Notes under the pieces: model-generated
Told to the model about the DNA's origin: nothing
The model's database searches: none
Seen by the model: the letters and a program-made list of their open reading frames with translations, nothing else
Assembly: GCF_016820245.1 (NCBI RefSeq)
Contig: NZ_JAFCAR010000003.1
Location: forward strand, 701,001-765,000
Length of the DNA: 64,000 nt
Origin: Jannaschia sp. Os4
Lineage (GTDB): Bacteria; Pseudomonadota; Alphaproteobacteria; Rhodobacterales; Rhodobacteraceae
Reading direction: 5' to 3'
Part shown: positions 35,070 through 44,241 of the stretch, piece after piece
How positions within the stretch are numbered: the stretch's first letter is position 1
Layout of the letters: every line of letters begins with the position of its first letter
Made by a program: the position numbers and the translations under genes

Positions 35070-37355
35070 CTAGGCGCGACGGGATTTCGCGAGGTGGTCG
35101 AAGGCCACGAGGCCCACGGCGAGGGCGCCGCCGACCGCGACCACCAGCGGCACCTTCCAGAGCACGAGGATCGCGGCCGCCAATCGGAGGAGGACCTCCC
35201 AGCGGGCGAGGGCGGACCGGTCGAAGCCGGCCAAGGCGGAGGCGATCAGGTAGAGGGCCCCCGCCAGCCGCACGAGCAGCAGGAGCAGGGCGCCGACCTC
35301 GGTCTCCCCCGTGTAGCCGTCGAGCAGCACGCGGCGCCCCGTCGCGTCGGTGACGGTGACGGCCTCGGGGATCAGCAGGAGTTCGGGATACCACGCGAAG
35401 ACGAAGGGGATGGTGAACATCACGATGCCGACCCGGACGGCCGAGAGGGCCGTTCGCATCGGCTCGGTCCGGGTGATGGAGGCGGCGGCGAAGGCGGCCA
35501 CGGCCACGGGCGGCGTGATGGCCGAGGCGACCGCGAAGTAGAAGACGAACATGTTCGCGGTGAAGAAGCTGACGCCCAACTGCGCCAGCAACGGCCCCAG
35601 CAGCAGCGCCACGTTCACGTAGGCGGGCACGGTCGGCATCCCCATGCCCAGCAGGATGGCGCAGAGCATCGCGCAGGTGAGCGCCAGCATCAGGTAGACG
35701 CCGCCGGTGATCGGGATCTGGAGGCCAAGGACCGTCAGGGACGTGACTTGGGCCAGCCACGACGTCACCGCGCGGGTCAGCTCGCCGGTCAGGCCGCTCT
35801 CGTTGAGGAAGGCGGCGATGATCGACACCGCGAAGAGCAGCAGGAAGAGGCGCGAGATCAGCAGGCCGCCCTCGGCCAAGGCGACGGCGATCCGGGAGGG
35901 CCGCGCCCGCGTGCCGGGGTCCAGCAGCATCAGCGGCAGGAGCAGCGCGACCGCCCACCAGCCCGCCGAGACCGCGTCGCCCGCCGCGTTGACGATGGTC
36001 TGCACGACCGGGTCCGGCAGGATGGCCGCGAGCCATCCGCCCGCGATGGCGTCCTTGTTGCCGAGCAGCAGGAACAGGATCACCGCGATCGGCAGGAAGA
36101 TGATCCACAGGTTCCGCCAGTCCTGGCGGTCCATGACGAGATCCTCGGGGATGTCGCGCATGGGCTCGACGGCCTCGCGGCGCGCTTGGAACATCACGGC
36201 GAGGAAGATCGAGAGGAAGAACGCGATGGCCGGGATGAAGGCGGCGGTGATGACCTTGGTGTAGGGCACCGCCGTCAGCGCCACGAGGACGAAGGCCGCG
36301 ATGCCCATCACCGGCGGCATGATCTGCCCGCCCGACGACGCCGCCGCCTCGACCCCGCCCGCGAACTGGGGCGAGAACCCGTTGCGGCGCATCATCGGAA
36401 TGGTCAGGCGCCCCGTTGACAGCACGTTCGTCACCGGCCCGCCCGTGATCGTCCCGAACATGGCCGAGGACACGATCGCCGCGTGCGCCGGGCCGCCGCG
36501 CAGGCCCCGCGTCCACCGCACCGCCAGCTTGATCAGCGAGGTCCCCCCCGCCGACGAGCCGAAGAGCGCGCCGAGCACCACGTAGGGGAAGACCTGGTTG
36601 ATGATGATGTCCATGAACCGGCCCATGAACCCGTCGGGCGTGATGAACACGTTCGTCGCCTTCTGGACGGCGGCGGCCAGCGCGTCGCCGCCGTCGGCGC
36701 CCAGCTTGGTCAGCAGGAAGCTGTTGTCGCTCAGGTCGAGGACCCAGATCAGCGCCGTCACGACGGTGTAGAGGACGACGGTGCTGGCCACGATCACCAG
36801 CGGCAGGCCCCAGACCCGGACGTTGTAGGCGAAGAACAGCGCGATGATCCCGAAGAGCAGCGGCAGGCTCCAGACGCCCAGCCGGGCTCGGCAAGCGGGA
36901 ACCTCGGCCTCCAGCGTGATGCCGGGGATCAGGCCGACCGACCGCTCGGCCGCGTCCGCGATGAGGCGCGCGCGCTCGCCGGTCACCTGGTCGATCAGGC
37001 AGACCGAGTCGATCTCGATCCAGTAGCCGAGCGCCCCCGCGAGGGCGGCGAGGACGAGGCCCGCGTCCAGCACGGCCCCGAGCCACGCGCGCTCCGGGCG
37101 GGTGACGCGCCATGCGCGATAGAGGCTCGCGTCGAGGGCGACGATCACCATCATCAGCACGAAGAGCGCCGGGAAGAGATACTCCGTCGGGAAGCCGGAG
37201 ACGCGGAGGAAGCGGATGCCGGTGGCGCCGCGGGCCCAGTCCTGCAGGCCCGCGATCTCCGGCAAGGTGTTGGCCATGCCCACCACCACCAGCACGAACG
37301 CGAGGGACAGCGCGATGCGCTGCCCCGTCGACGTCGTCTCGGCCGGTTCGGTCAC
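35070..37355 (-). CDS. TAXI-type TRAP transporter fused permease
   Basis: The product is 761 residues with about 18 predicted membrane helices: an N-terminal DctQ-like part joined to a DctM-like permease, the usual form for TAXI TRAP systems (4TM/12TM fusion). Gly-Gln-Ile-Met-Pro-Pro-Val-Met-Gly and Gly-Met-Gly-Met-Pro-Thr-Val-Pro-Ala-Tyr match that family. It is a secondary, ion-driven importer. The GTG start at 37355 is preceded by GGAGGG. The binding-protein gene lies 29 bp upstream in the same operon. Substrate unknown. Confidence 0.92.
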   Translation of the reverse strand: MTEPAETTSTGQRIALSLAFVLVVVGMANTLPEIAGLQDWARGATGIRFLRVSGFPTEYLFPALFVLMMVIVALDASLYRAWRVTRPERAWLGAVLDAGLVLAALAGALGYWIEIDSVCLIDQVTGERARLIADAAERSVGLIPGITLEAEVPACRARLGVWSLPLLFGIIALFFAYNVRVWGLPLVIVASTVVLYTVVTALIWVLDLSDNSFLLTKLGADGGDALAAAVQKATNVFITPDGFMGRFMDIIINQVFPYVVLGALFGSSAGGTSLIKLAVRWTRGLRGGPAHAAIVSSAMFGTITGGPVTNVLSTGRLTIPMMRRNGFSPQFAGGVEAAASSGGQIMPPVMGIAAFVLVALTAVPYTKVITAAFIPAIAFFLSIFLAVMFQARREAVEPMRDIPEDLVMDRQDWRNLWIIFLPIAVILFLLLGNKDAIAGGWLAAILPDPVVQTIVNAAGDAVSAGWWAVALLLPLMLLDPGTRARPSRIAVALAEGGLLISRLFLLLFAVSIIAAFLNESGLTGELTRAVTSWLAQVTSLTVLGLQIPITGGVYLMLALTCAMLCAILLGMGMPTVPAYVNVALLLGPLLAQLGVSFFTANMFVFYFAVASAITPPVAVAAFAAASITRTEPMRTALSAVRVGIVMFTIPFVFAWYPELLLIPEAVTVTDATGRRVLLDGYTGETEVGALLLLLVRLAGALYLIASALAGFDRSALARWEVLLRLAAAILVLWKVPLVVAVGGALAVGLVAFDHLAKSRRA

Positions 37356-37384
37356 GCGCGGACCCTCCGCGGACGCCTAGGCGC

Positions 37385-38440
37385 TCACGGCTTCACGCAG
37401 TCGGCGATCGTGTGGCCCGCCTCCTCGTAGGCGCGCACCGCGCCCGCGTGCAGCTTCACCGTCACCGCGCCGCAGACGCCTTGGCTCGGGCCGTCGATGT
37501 CCCCGAAGCTGAGGAACAGGTAGGGGCCGCGGGGCGAGCCGGTCTCGAACCGCTCCTGCCCCGCGAGGTAGGCCTTGGTGATCTCGTAGGCGAGCTTCTC
37601 GTCCATCGTGGCGGGCACGATCTGGGCGAAGGCCAAGGCGAAGGTGTCGAACGTGTCGTCGTCCGTGACGATCGTGATGTCGTTGCCCGCGTAGGCGGCG
37701 CGATACTCGTCCACGGGGATGGAGTAGGGCGCGTTGCCGGGTGCGGCGAGGATCTGCTGGCCCAGCTCGCTCTCCAGCAGTTCGGACGGCATGTCGTAGA
37801 GCGTCGTCGCCCCCGCCGCCGCGATGGCGATCTGTCGCCCGGAGGGCAGGCCCTCGGGCAGCGTCCAGCCGTCCACCGCGCCGCCGGTGATCGTGGACAC
37901 GGTGTCGGGCCACGGCGACTGCACGCCCTCGTAGCCCTCGCCGTCCTGCAGGCCGGACAGGAGCTGGATGGCGGCCCGGCCGGTCGTCAACGCGGCGCCG
38001 CGGGGCGGGCCGTTGTAGATGCGCTTGCCCTCGATGTCGCCCAGGCCTTGGATCGCGCCGCTGTCGTAATGGCCGAAGAGCTGCGCCGAGGGGGCCGAGA
38101 AGAACAGCGCCCGCAGGTTGCCCGCCAGTTCGGCGCCCCGCTCCGCGCCGACGGCGGAATAGGGGCCGACGCCGCGCGACAGCAGGAAGGGCAGGATCAG
38201 CGGCGCGGGCGCCATGTCGAGCTGCCCCTCGGCGACCGCTTGGACCGAGTTGGTCAGCGTGGCGCCCTCGGTGATCTGCATCGCCGCGACGCCTTCCGCG
38301 TCGAGGATCGCGGCCAGCGTGGTGTCGATGTAGTGCGGCGTGGAGCCCGGCGAGGTCGTCTCGGCCGTCAGCGTGACCTGCGCGATGCTCGCGGCCGGCA
38401 GAAGGGCCAGCACCGCCCCGGCGATGGTTGTCTTGAACAT
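37385..38440 (-). CDS. TAXI family TRAP transporter substrate-binding protein
   Basis: The product is 351 residues with a signal peptide (MFKTTIAGAVLALLPAASIA). It reads as a TAXI-family solute-binding protein: Ser-Pro-Gly-Ser early in the mature chain, and a C-terminal Ala-Gly-Ala-Val-Arg-Ala-Tyr-Glu-Glu-Ala-Gly. ATG 38440 has GGGAGAGAG upstream. It is divergent from a MarR-type regulator, and the shared spacer holds a palindrome, so MarR control is likely. Ligand not deducible. Confidence 0.9.
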   Translation of the reverse strand: MFKTTIAGAVLALLPAASIAQVTLTAETTSPGSTPHYIDTTLAAILDAEGVAAMQITEGATLTNSVQAVAEGQLDMAPAPLILPFLLSRGVGPYSAVGAERGAELAGNLRALFFSAPSAQLFGHYDSGAIQGLGDIEGKRIYNGPPRGAALTTGRAAIQLLSGLQDGEGYEGVQSPWPDTVSTITGGAVDGWTLPEGLPSGRQIAIAAAGATTLYDMPSELLESELGQQILAAPGNAPYSIPVDEYRAAYAGNDITIVTDDDTFDTFALAFAQIVPATMDEKLAYEITKAYLAGQERFETGSPRGPYLFLSFGDIDGPSQGVCGAVTVKLHAGAVRAYEEAGHTIADCVKP

Positions 38441-38518
38441 GTCTCTCTCCCTTGGCGGCGCGACGGCGCGCGGGGACACCCCGCTCCCCCGGGGCTCCCA
38501 TCGTCAAGGTTCCAGAAA

Positions 38519-38538
38519 TTATGTGACTTGTCACGCAA
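38519..38538. promoter_or_regulatory. Palindromic operator in TRAP/MarR divergent spacer
   Basis: The core GTGAC-TT-GTCAC (38523-38534) is a perfect inverted repeat flanked by TT and AA at matching positions. It lies between the TAXI binding-protein gene and the MarR gene, 40 bp before the MarR start, the expected location of a MarR dimer site. Confidence 0.6.
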
Positions 38539-38573
38539 AATTCCGGCTGCTCTTATCGGCGGCGGGAGGTCCC

Positions 38574-39080
38574 ATGACCGCAGATCAGCTAGACCGCGCC
38601 GAACGGTGCGAGGCCCGGCGCCGCGCGCAGCGGCGCAACCTCTTCGGGCGTGTGCAGGCGGCCGCCTCGGCGTCCCGGACGCAGGCCCAGCGGCTGCTGC
38701 GGGCCAAAGGCGACCTCTCGATCACCGAGTGGCGCGTGCTCTGGGACCTCGCCGAGGCCGGCCCCCTGACCGTGACCGAGATGGCCTCGATCCAGCGCAC
38801 GGACCACGCGCTCGTCAGCCGCGCCGTCCCGTCCCTTGCCAAGAAGGGCCTCGTGACAACCACGACCGGCGCGGACGACCGCCGCACGTCCTCCGTCGCG
38901 CTGACCCCGGCGGGCCGGTCCGCCTTCGAGGCGACCGCGGGGACCATGTCCGCGCGCCGCGCCGCGCTGGCGGCCACCTTCTCGCAGGCCGAGATGGACA
39001 CGTTCCTCGACCTGATCGGCCGCTTCGAGCGGTTCGTCGAAGGCCCCGTGCCGCCGCTCGCCGAGACCGGAGGCGCGTGA
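38574..39080 (+). CDS. MarR-family transcriptional regulator
   Basis: The product is 168 residues with a basic N-terminal helix and a MarR winged helix around 55-105 (LTVTEMASIQRTDHALVSRA; wing Gly-Ala-Asp-Asp-Arg-Arg-Thr). ATG 38574 follows GGGAGGT. It overlaps the downstream hydrolase gene by 1 nt (TGATG). It probably controls both this pair and the divergent TAXI-TRAP operon through the GTGAC-TT-GTCAC site. The inducer is presumably related to the transported or hydrolysed compound. Confidence 0.88.
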   Translation: MTADQLDRAERCEARRRAQRRNLFGRVQAAASASRTQAQRLLRAKGDLSITEWRVLWDLAEAGPLTVTEMASIQRTDHALVSRAVPSLAKKGLVTTTTGADDRRTSSVALTPAGRSAFEATAGTMSARRAALAATFSQAEMDTFLDLIGRFERFVEGPVPPLAETGGA

Positions 39081-40726
39081 TGGCCCGCACCCCCAACGTC
39101 CTGTGGATCATGGCGGACCAGCTCCGGTTCGACTACCTCAGCTGCACCGGGCATCCCCATCTCCACACGCCGCATATCGACGCCTTGGCGGCGCGGGGCG
39201 TCCGCTTCGACCGGGCCTACGTCCAGTCGCCGGTCTGCGGGCCGTCGCGCATGTCCGCCTACACGGGCCGCTACGTGCGCAGCCACGGCTCGACGTGGAA
39301 CGGGATGCCGCTGCGGGTGGGGGAGCCGACGCTGGGCGACCACCTTCGCGACGCGGGCGCCCGCGCCGTCCTCGTCGGCAAGACGCACATGATCGCGGAC
39401 CGCGAGGGGATGGCGTGGCTCGGCATCGACCCGGCCAGCGAGATCGGCGTGCGCCGCTCCGAATGCGGGTTCGAGCCCTTCGAGCGCGACGACGGCCTGC
39501 ACCCCGACAGCCAGCGCCAGAACTGGTCCGCCTACGACGACTACCTCGTGGCGCACGGCTACGAGAGCGAGAACCCGTGGGAGGACTTCGCCAACTCCGG
39601 GCTGGACGACGACGGCGAGCTGCTCTCGGCGTGGCTGCTCAAGAACTCCCGCCTGCCGGCGAACGTGCCGGAAGAGCATTCCGAGACCGCCTACATGACG
39701 GACCGGGCCATCGCCTTCATGGAGGAGGCCGAGCGGGACGGGCGCCCGTGGATGTGCCACCTCAGCTACATCAAGCCGCACTGGCCCTACATCGTGCCCG
39801 CGCCCTACCACGACATGTACGACGAGCGGCACATCGTGGACCCGGTCCGCAGCCGGGCCGAGCGCGACACCGACCATCCGCTGATGCGCGCCTATCTCGA
39901 CGCCCGCGTCTGCCGCAGCTTCTCGCGCGACCATGTCCGCCGCCACGTGATCCCGGCCTACATGGGCCTCATCAAGCAGCTCGACGACAACCTCGGGCGC
40001 CTCTTCGCGTGGATGGACGAGACGGGGCGGAGCGAGGACACGATCGTCGCCTTCACCTCCGACCACGGCGACTACATGGGCGACCACTGGATGGGGGATA
40101 AGGATTTCTACCACGAGATGGCGGTGAAGGTGCCGCTGATCGTGGCCGACCCCCGGCCCGAGGCCGACGCGACCCGCGGCACGGTCTCGGACGCGCTGGT
40201 CGAGATGATCGACCTCGCGCCGACCTTCATGGCCGCCTTGGGCTGCGAGGCGAAGCCGCACGTGATCGAGGGGCGCGACCTGACGCCGATCCTGCATGGG
40301 CGGGACGGCTTCTCCCGCCGCTACGCGATCAGCGAGCACGACTACCACTGGTCCGAGATGGCGGCGACGCTGGACGTCCCGCAGGAGGATGCCCGCACCA
40401 CGATGATCTTCGACGGCCGCTGGAAGTATGTCCGCTGCGAGGGCTTCGCGCCCATCCTCTTCGACCTGGAGGCCGACCCGGACGAGGTGGTCGACATCGG
40501 ACGGTCCGAGGCGCCGGAGCACGCCGCCGTCCGCGCCCGGATGGAGGCCGCCCTGCTGGACTGGGCCACGCGCCACCACACCCGGATCACCGCGACCCCC
40601 GCCGTGCTGGCCCGCCAGAAGACGGCGGCGAAGGACGGCATCCTGATCGGCTTCTGGGACGAGGACGAGTACGAGCGCGCCGTCGGCCAGGCCTTCTCCG
40701 ACCTGAAGCCCCGGGGGAAGGGGTAG
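39080..40726 (+). CDS. Sulfatase-superfamily hydrolase (phosphonate monoester hydrolase/arylsulfatase-like)
   Basis: The product is 548 residues without signal peptide, so probably cytoplasmic. The formylglycine site Cys53-Gly-Pro-Ser-Arg57 is intact, the first metal Asp-Gln lies at 13-14, and the later metal site is Ser-Asp-His-Gly-Asp. The stretch Pro-His-Trp-Pro-Tyr ... Tyr-His-Asp-Met-Tyr and the overall order resemble rhizobial phosphonate monoester hydrolases. It would cleave a sulfate or phosph(on)ate ester after import. The start overlaps the MarR stop. No formylglycine-generating enzyme gene is in the window. Confidence 0.87.
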   Translation: MARTPNVLWIMADQLRFDYLSCTGHPHLHTPHIDALAARGVRFDRAYVQSPVCGPSRMSAYTGRYVRSHGSTWNGMPLRVGEPTLGDHLRDAGARAVLVGKTHMIADREGMAWLGIDPASEIGVRRSECGFEPFERDDGLHPDSQRQNWSAYDDYLVAHGYESENPWEDFANSGLDDDGELLSAWLLKNSRLPANVPEEHSETAYMTDRAIAFMEEAERDGRPWMCHLSYIKPHWPYIVPAPYHDMYDERHIVDPVRSRAERDTDHPLMRAYLDARVCRSFSRDHVRRHVIPAYMGLIKQLDDNLGRLFAWMDETGRSEDTIVAFTSDHGDYMGDHWMGDKDFYHEMAVKVPLIVADPRPEADATRGTVSDALVEMIDLAPTFMAALGCEAKPHVIEGRDLTPILHGRDGFSRRYAISEHDYHWSEMAATLDVPQEDARTTMIFDGRWKYVRCEGFAPILFDLEADPDEVVDIGRSEAPEHAAVRARMEAALLDWATRHHTRITATPAVLARQKTAAKDGILIGFWDEDEYERAVGQAFSDLKPRGKG

Positions 40727-40731
40727 GGGAG

Positions 40732-40750
40732 GGGGCATTCGGTATGCCTC
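40732..40750. terminator. Hairpin between convergent sulfatase and permease genes
   Basis: GGCAT / ATGCC with a 5-nt loop (TCGGT) at 40734-40748, extendable by G-T and G-C pairs, lies just after the hydrolase stop. No T-run. Confidence 0.35.
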
Positions 40751-40828
40751 GGTGCGTCCGCTGTGCCCGTGTCCACCGTCGCGCGCCGGTCGTCGACCTC
40801 ACCGACGGAGCTTGTCACTGGACCTGCG

Positions 40829-41767
40829 TCACTTCACGCCCGTCGCGATGTCCGCGCTCACGAACAGGCGCTGGAGCAGGGCGAAGACGACGACCACCGG
40901 CAGGATCGAGATCGCCAGCGCCGCCTGCTGGAGCGACTTCTGGTCGAGATCCTCGAAGGCGCCCTGCAGCAGGTAGATGCCCACGGGCAGCGTCTGGAGG
41001 TCGGGCGCGGTGCGGGTCACCGTCATCGTCCAGATGAACTCGTTCCAGTGGTAGACGAAGGAGAACAGCGTCAGCGTCGCGATGGCGGGCTTGACCAAGG
41101 GCAGCATGATCCGCCGGAAGATCGCCCATTCCGACGCCCCGTCGAGCCGCGCCGCCTCGGCGAGGTCCTCGGGGATCGTGAGGAAGAACTGCCGCATCAG
41201 GAACACGCCGTACCACGTCACCACGAAGGGCAGCACGAGCGCGGCGTAGGTCCCGAGCAGTCCCGCGCCGCCCTGTCCGGCCATGTCGTTGCCGCCCATC
41301 AGCGGCACGAAGCGCAGGATGAAGAAGATCGGGATGATGAAGAGGAAGAACGGGAACATCTGCGCGCCCACGACCATGCGGAAGATCGAGGCGCGCCCCG
41401 CGAAGCGGTAGCGGGCCAGCGCGTAGCCGGCCATCGTCGAGGTGGCGACTTGGCACCCCGTGATCGTCGCCGTGACCACCACCGAGTTGAGGAGCCACGT
41501 CCCGATCGGCAGTTCGCGGAACACGCGGGCGTAGACCCCCCATTGCGGATCCGAGGGGAAGTAGCGCGGCGGGTTGGCGAACACGTCCGCGGGCGAGCGC
41601 AGCGCGCCGACGAACATGTCCGCGAAGGGCAGCACCGTGACGAGCGCCCCCAGCGCCAGCGCCACGTACTTCAGGGCGCCGCCGAGGCCCCGCAGCGGGT
41701 GGCGGCGCGGACGGACGACCCGCGCCTGCGCGGCGGCGCCCGCCCGCTGCCCCTCGGCGATCGTCAT
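40829..41767 (-). CDS. Sugar-type ABC transporter permease (MalG-like)
   Basis: The product is 312 residues with six main helices. The EAA loop reads Glu-Ala-Ala-Arg-Leu-Asp-Gly-Ala-Ser-x-x-x-x-x-x-x-x-Ile-Met-Leu-Pro, as in MalG-type (carbohydrate uptake family 1) permeases. The N-terminal 35 residues are basic and cytoplasmic. ATG 41767 overlaps the stop of the partner permease (ATGA). It forms the second half of the channel. Confidence 0.92.
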   Translation of the reverse strand: MTIAEGQRAGAAAQARVVRPRRHPLRGLGGALKYVALALGALVTVLPFADMFVGALRSPADVFANPPRYFPSDPQWGVYARVFRELPIGTWLLNSVVVTATITGCQVATSTMAGYALARYRFAGRASIFRMVVGAQMFPFFLFIIPIFFILRFVPLMGGNDMAGQGGAGLLGTYAALVLPFVVTWYGVFLMRQFFLTIPEDLAEAARLDGASEWAIFRRIMLPLVKPAIATLTLFSFVYHWNEFIWTMTVTRTAPDLQTLPVGIYLLQGAFEDLDQKSLQQAALAISILPVVVVFALLQRLFVSADIATGVK

Positions 41768-42648
41768 GCCCGCTCCCGCAGGAGGCGGAACTGCACGAGG
41801 CTGAGCACCGCGATCAGGGCGAAGAGGATCAGCGCGGCGGCCGAGGCGCGCCCCATGCGCAGGTCCTCGAACGCCATGCGGTAGGCGTAGAGCGCGGTCA
41901 CGTCCGTGGCCCCGCGCGGCCCGCCCCCGGTCATGGCGAGGATCAGGGCGAAGAAGCCCATCCCGGTGATGAAGGAGGTGATCGTCACGAAGATCGCCGC
42001 CGGACGGATGATCGGCAGCGTGATCGAGCGCAGCGTCCGCCACGCCGACGCCCCGTCGAGCTCCGCCGCCTCGTAGATCTCCCGGTCCACGCCCTCCAAG
42101 GCGGCGGAGAACACCAGCATGTTCTTGCCCGCGTCGTACCAGACCATCACGAGGATCACGCTGACCATCGCCATCACGGGGTCGGTCAGCCAGTCCGGCC
42201 CGCGCAGGCCGACCGCGCCCAGCATCCGGTTGATCAGCCCGTATCTGTCGTCGAGCACGAACTGCCACAGGTAGGCGATGGCCACGATGTTGGTCAGTTG
42301 GGGCAGGTAGTAGATCGACCGCCAGACCGCCTTGCCCCGCGCGCGCGAGAAGACGAAGGCGAGGCCCAGCGAGATCGGGACGACGAGGACGACGAAGCCC
42401 ACCGCGAAGACGAACGTGTTCGCGAGCGAGCGCAGAAAGTCATCGTCGCGGGTGAGCAGGAACTCGAACTGCCGCATCCCCACCCATGACGGCGTGCCGA
42501 GCGGGTTCCACCGCGTGAAGGCGAGGTAGACCGAGAAGCCCAAGGGCAGGATCAGGAAGACCGCCGCGAAGACCAGCAGCGGCGCGAGGAACAGCCAAGG
42601 GGCGGGGCCGGGGACCTCGGCCCCCGGCTCTGGGTCGCGTCCGCTCAT
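41764..42648 (-). CDS. Sugar-type ABC transporter permease (MalF-like)
   Basis: The product is 294 residues with six helices and an EAA loop Glu-Ala-Ala-Glu-Leu-Asp-Gly-Ala-Ser-x-x-x-x-x-x-x-x-Ile-Thr-Leu-Pro typical of MalF/UgpA permeases. It lies 13 bp after the binding-protein gene and overlaps the next permease gene. No strong ribosome-binding site is seen at ATG 42648. No ATPase gene accompanies this importer in the window. Confidence 0.92.
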   Translation of the reverse strand: MSGRDPEPGAEVPGPAPWLFLAPLLVFAAVFLILPLGFSVYLAFTRWNPLGTPSWVGMRQFEFLLTRDDDFLRSLANTFVFAVGFVVLVVPISLGLAFVFSRARGKAVWRSIYYLPQLTNIVAIAYLWQFVLDDRYGLINRMLGAVGLRGPDWLTDPVMAMVSVILVMVWYDAGKNMLVFSAALEGVDREIYEAAELDGASAWRTLRSITLPIIRPAAIFVTITSFITGMGFFALILAMTGGGPRGATDVTALYAYRMAFEDLRMGRASAAALILFALIAVLSLVQFRLLRERA

Positions 42649-42661
42649 CGGACGGGCGGCG

Positions 42662-43900
42662 TCACTGGAACTCGAACAGGATGTCCTCGACCTCGCCGTT
42701 GAGGTCCTCCAGCGCGGCGCCGACCTCGGCCTCGCCCGCGAGCACCTCCTCGAAGGTGCGGGCCATCGTGCGCTCGATCTCGGAGGCCTGCATCACGTTG
42801 GGCTGGCTGACGACACGGTCCTCGGCCAAGGCGTCCACGTAGGGCTGCGTGAAGGCGTCCGGCGTGGGCAGGGCGGCGGTGTCGGCGGCGGAGGCCGTCA
42901 GCGCACCAAGCCCGTCGAGCATCTGCGCCACGCAGGACGGCTCGCCGTCGCGCGGCTCGTTGAGATGGCGCACCAAGGCCCACGCGTCGTCCTGGCGGTC
43001 GGACCCGCTGTCGACGCCCATGAAGAACGCGTATTGCAGCGTCCGCCAGTCCTCGCCCATCGGGATGGCCGACACCACCACGTCGTCGAGCGAGCCGAGG
43101 CCGTCCTCGATCGCGCTCTCGTACCAGTTGGCCATGATCATCATCGCCGCGCCCCCGGCGGGGAAGGCGTCGTAGGCGTCCACGGTCGGGTCCACGATCC
43201 CGTCGCGCACGAGGCCCGCCATCCGCTCCAAGGCGGCCTGCCCGGCCTCGGACGATAGCTGGACCTCGCCGTCCGCGCCATAGGGCGCGCCGCCCTCGGA
43301 GGCGGTCAGGGCATACCACGGATGGACCATCCCCGCGCCCGACCCGGACTGGAAGAAGGCGAAGCCCGCCGTGTCCGTGCGGCCTTGCTCGTTGGTGGTC
43401 TGCACGGCCTCGGCCATCTCGCGCAGCTCGTCCCACGTCGCGGGCGGCGCGTCGAAGCCCGTCTCGCGCAGCAGCGCCATGTTCGAGACCAGCATGTAGA
43501 CCGACACCTCCGTCGGCACGCCGTAGAGCGTCCCGCCGATGGTCGCCGCCTCGACCGTGCCGCCCGCGTAGCCGTCGCGCACGAACGCCTCGAGGTCGTC
43601 CGGCACGGGCGCGAGCACCCCGTTCTCGACCATCTGCGCGCCCCAGACCGCGCCGTAGACGTTGTAGATGTCCGGCGACTGCCCCGCGAGGCGCCCGGTC
43701 AGCACCGTCTGGAGGTAGTCGCCATAGCTGATCTGCTGGTACTCCGCCGCGCCGCCGTCCCACGCCTCGATGCAGGCGATCAGGGGGGCCGCCTGCTCCT
43801 GCGTGTAGTGCATGGCGACCTGGAGCGGCGCGTCCTGCGCGGACGCGGCGGAGGCCGCCATCGCGGCACCGATGGCGAGGGGGATCGTGCGTCGGGACAT
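42662..43900 (-). CDS. Extracellular solute-binding protein (family 1)
   Basis: The product is 412 residues with a signal peptide ending Ala-Ser-Ala-Gln. It reads as a family 1 (maltose/glycerol-phosphate-type) binding protein, with Pro-Asp-Ile-Tyr-Asn-Val-Tyr and Thr-Trp-Asp-Glu-Leu features. ATG 43900 is preceded by AAGGAG; the longer upstream frame lacks such a site. It is first in a three-gene importer operon. Ligand is probably a sugar or sugar derivative. Confidence 0.9.
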   Translation of the reverse strand: MSRRTIPLAIGAAMAASAASAQDAPLQVAMHYTQEQAAPLIACIEAWDGGAAEYQQISYGDYLQTVLTGRLAGQSPDIYNVYGAVWGAQMVENGVLAPVPDDLEAFVRDGYAGGTVEAATIGGTLYGVPTEVSVYMLVSNMALLRETGFDAPPATWDELREMAEAVQTTNEQGRTDTAGFAFFQSGSGAGMVHPWYALTASEGGAPYGADGEVQLSSEAGQAALERMAGLVRDGIVDPTVDAYDAFPAGGAAMMIMANWYESAIEDGLGSLDDVVVSAIPMGEDWRTLQYAFFMGVDSGSDRQDDAWALVRHLNEPRDGEPSCVAQMLDGLGALTASAADTAALPTPDAFTQPYVDALAEDRVVSQPNVMQASEIERTMARTFEEVLAGEAEVGAALEDLNGEVEDILFEFQ

Positions 43901-44241
43901 GGCAGGGCTCCTTCCGTGGGTCGCCGCTTCCGCGGCGGGGCATCCCCGGCACCATAGCGCGCTGATTTGATGCAGAAAGAACAAACGACGCCGCAGCGGG
44001 CCCGGGATCGGCGGTCACCCGGCCCATCTGTCCGCGGCGCCGTCGTCGGCGGCGTCCCCCGTCGCGACGGGATCGCAGGGCCTCCTCGGGAGGGCGCGAT
44101 CCGCGTCTTCCCCGCTCGTCCACTACGCAGGCGCAACGCGTCAGTGGGACGGCCGCAAGCAGCGCATCGGAAGGGCCTCAGCTATCGCGATCCAGATGCG
44201 TCGCGTAACCTCACGTCGGAGGGCGAACCTGCTCCAGTAGA
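43901..44241. other. Intergenic region upstream of the ABC importer operon
   Basis: No gene was seen in these 341 bp. A comparatively AT-rich stretch at about 43960-43990 probably contains the minus-strand promoter of the binding-protein gene. The DUF900 gene ends at the other side. Confidence 0.4.

Noticed and set aside
35094-36419. Plus-strand frame rich in Gln/His/Asp/Arg inside the TRAP permease
   Set aside because: Typical complement of hydrophobic membrane-protein codons; the opposite strand clearly encodes the permease.
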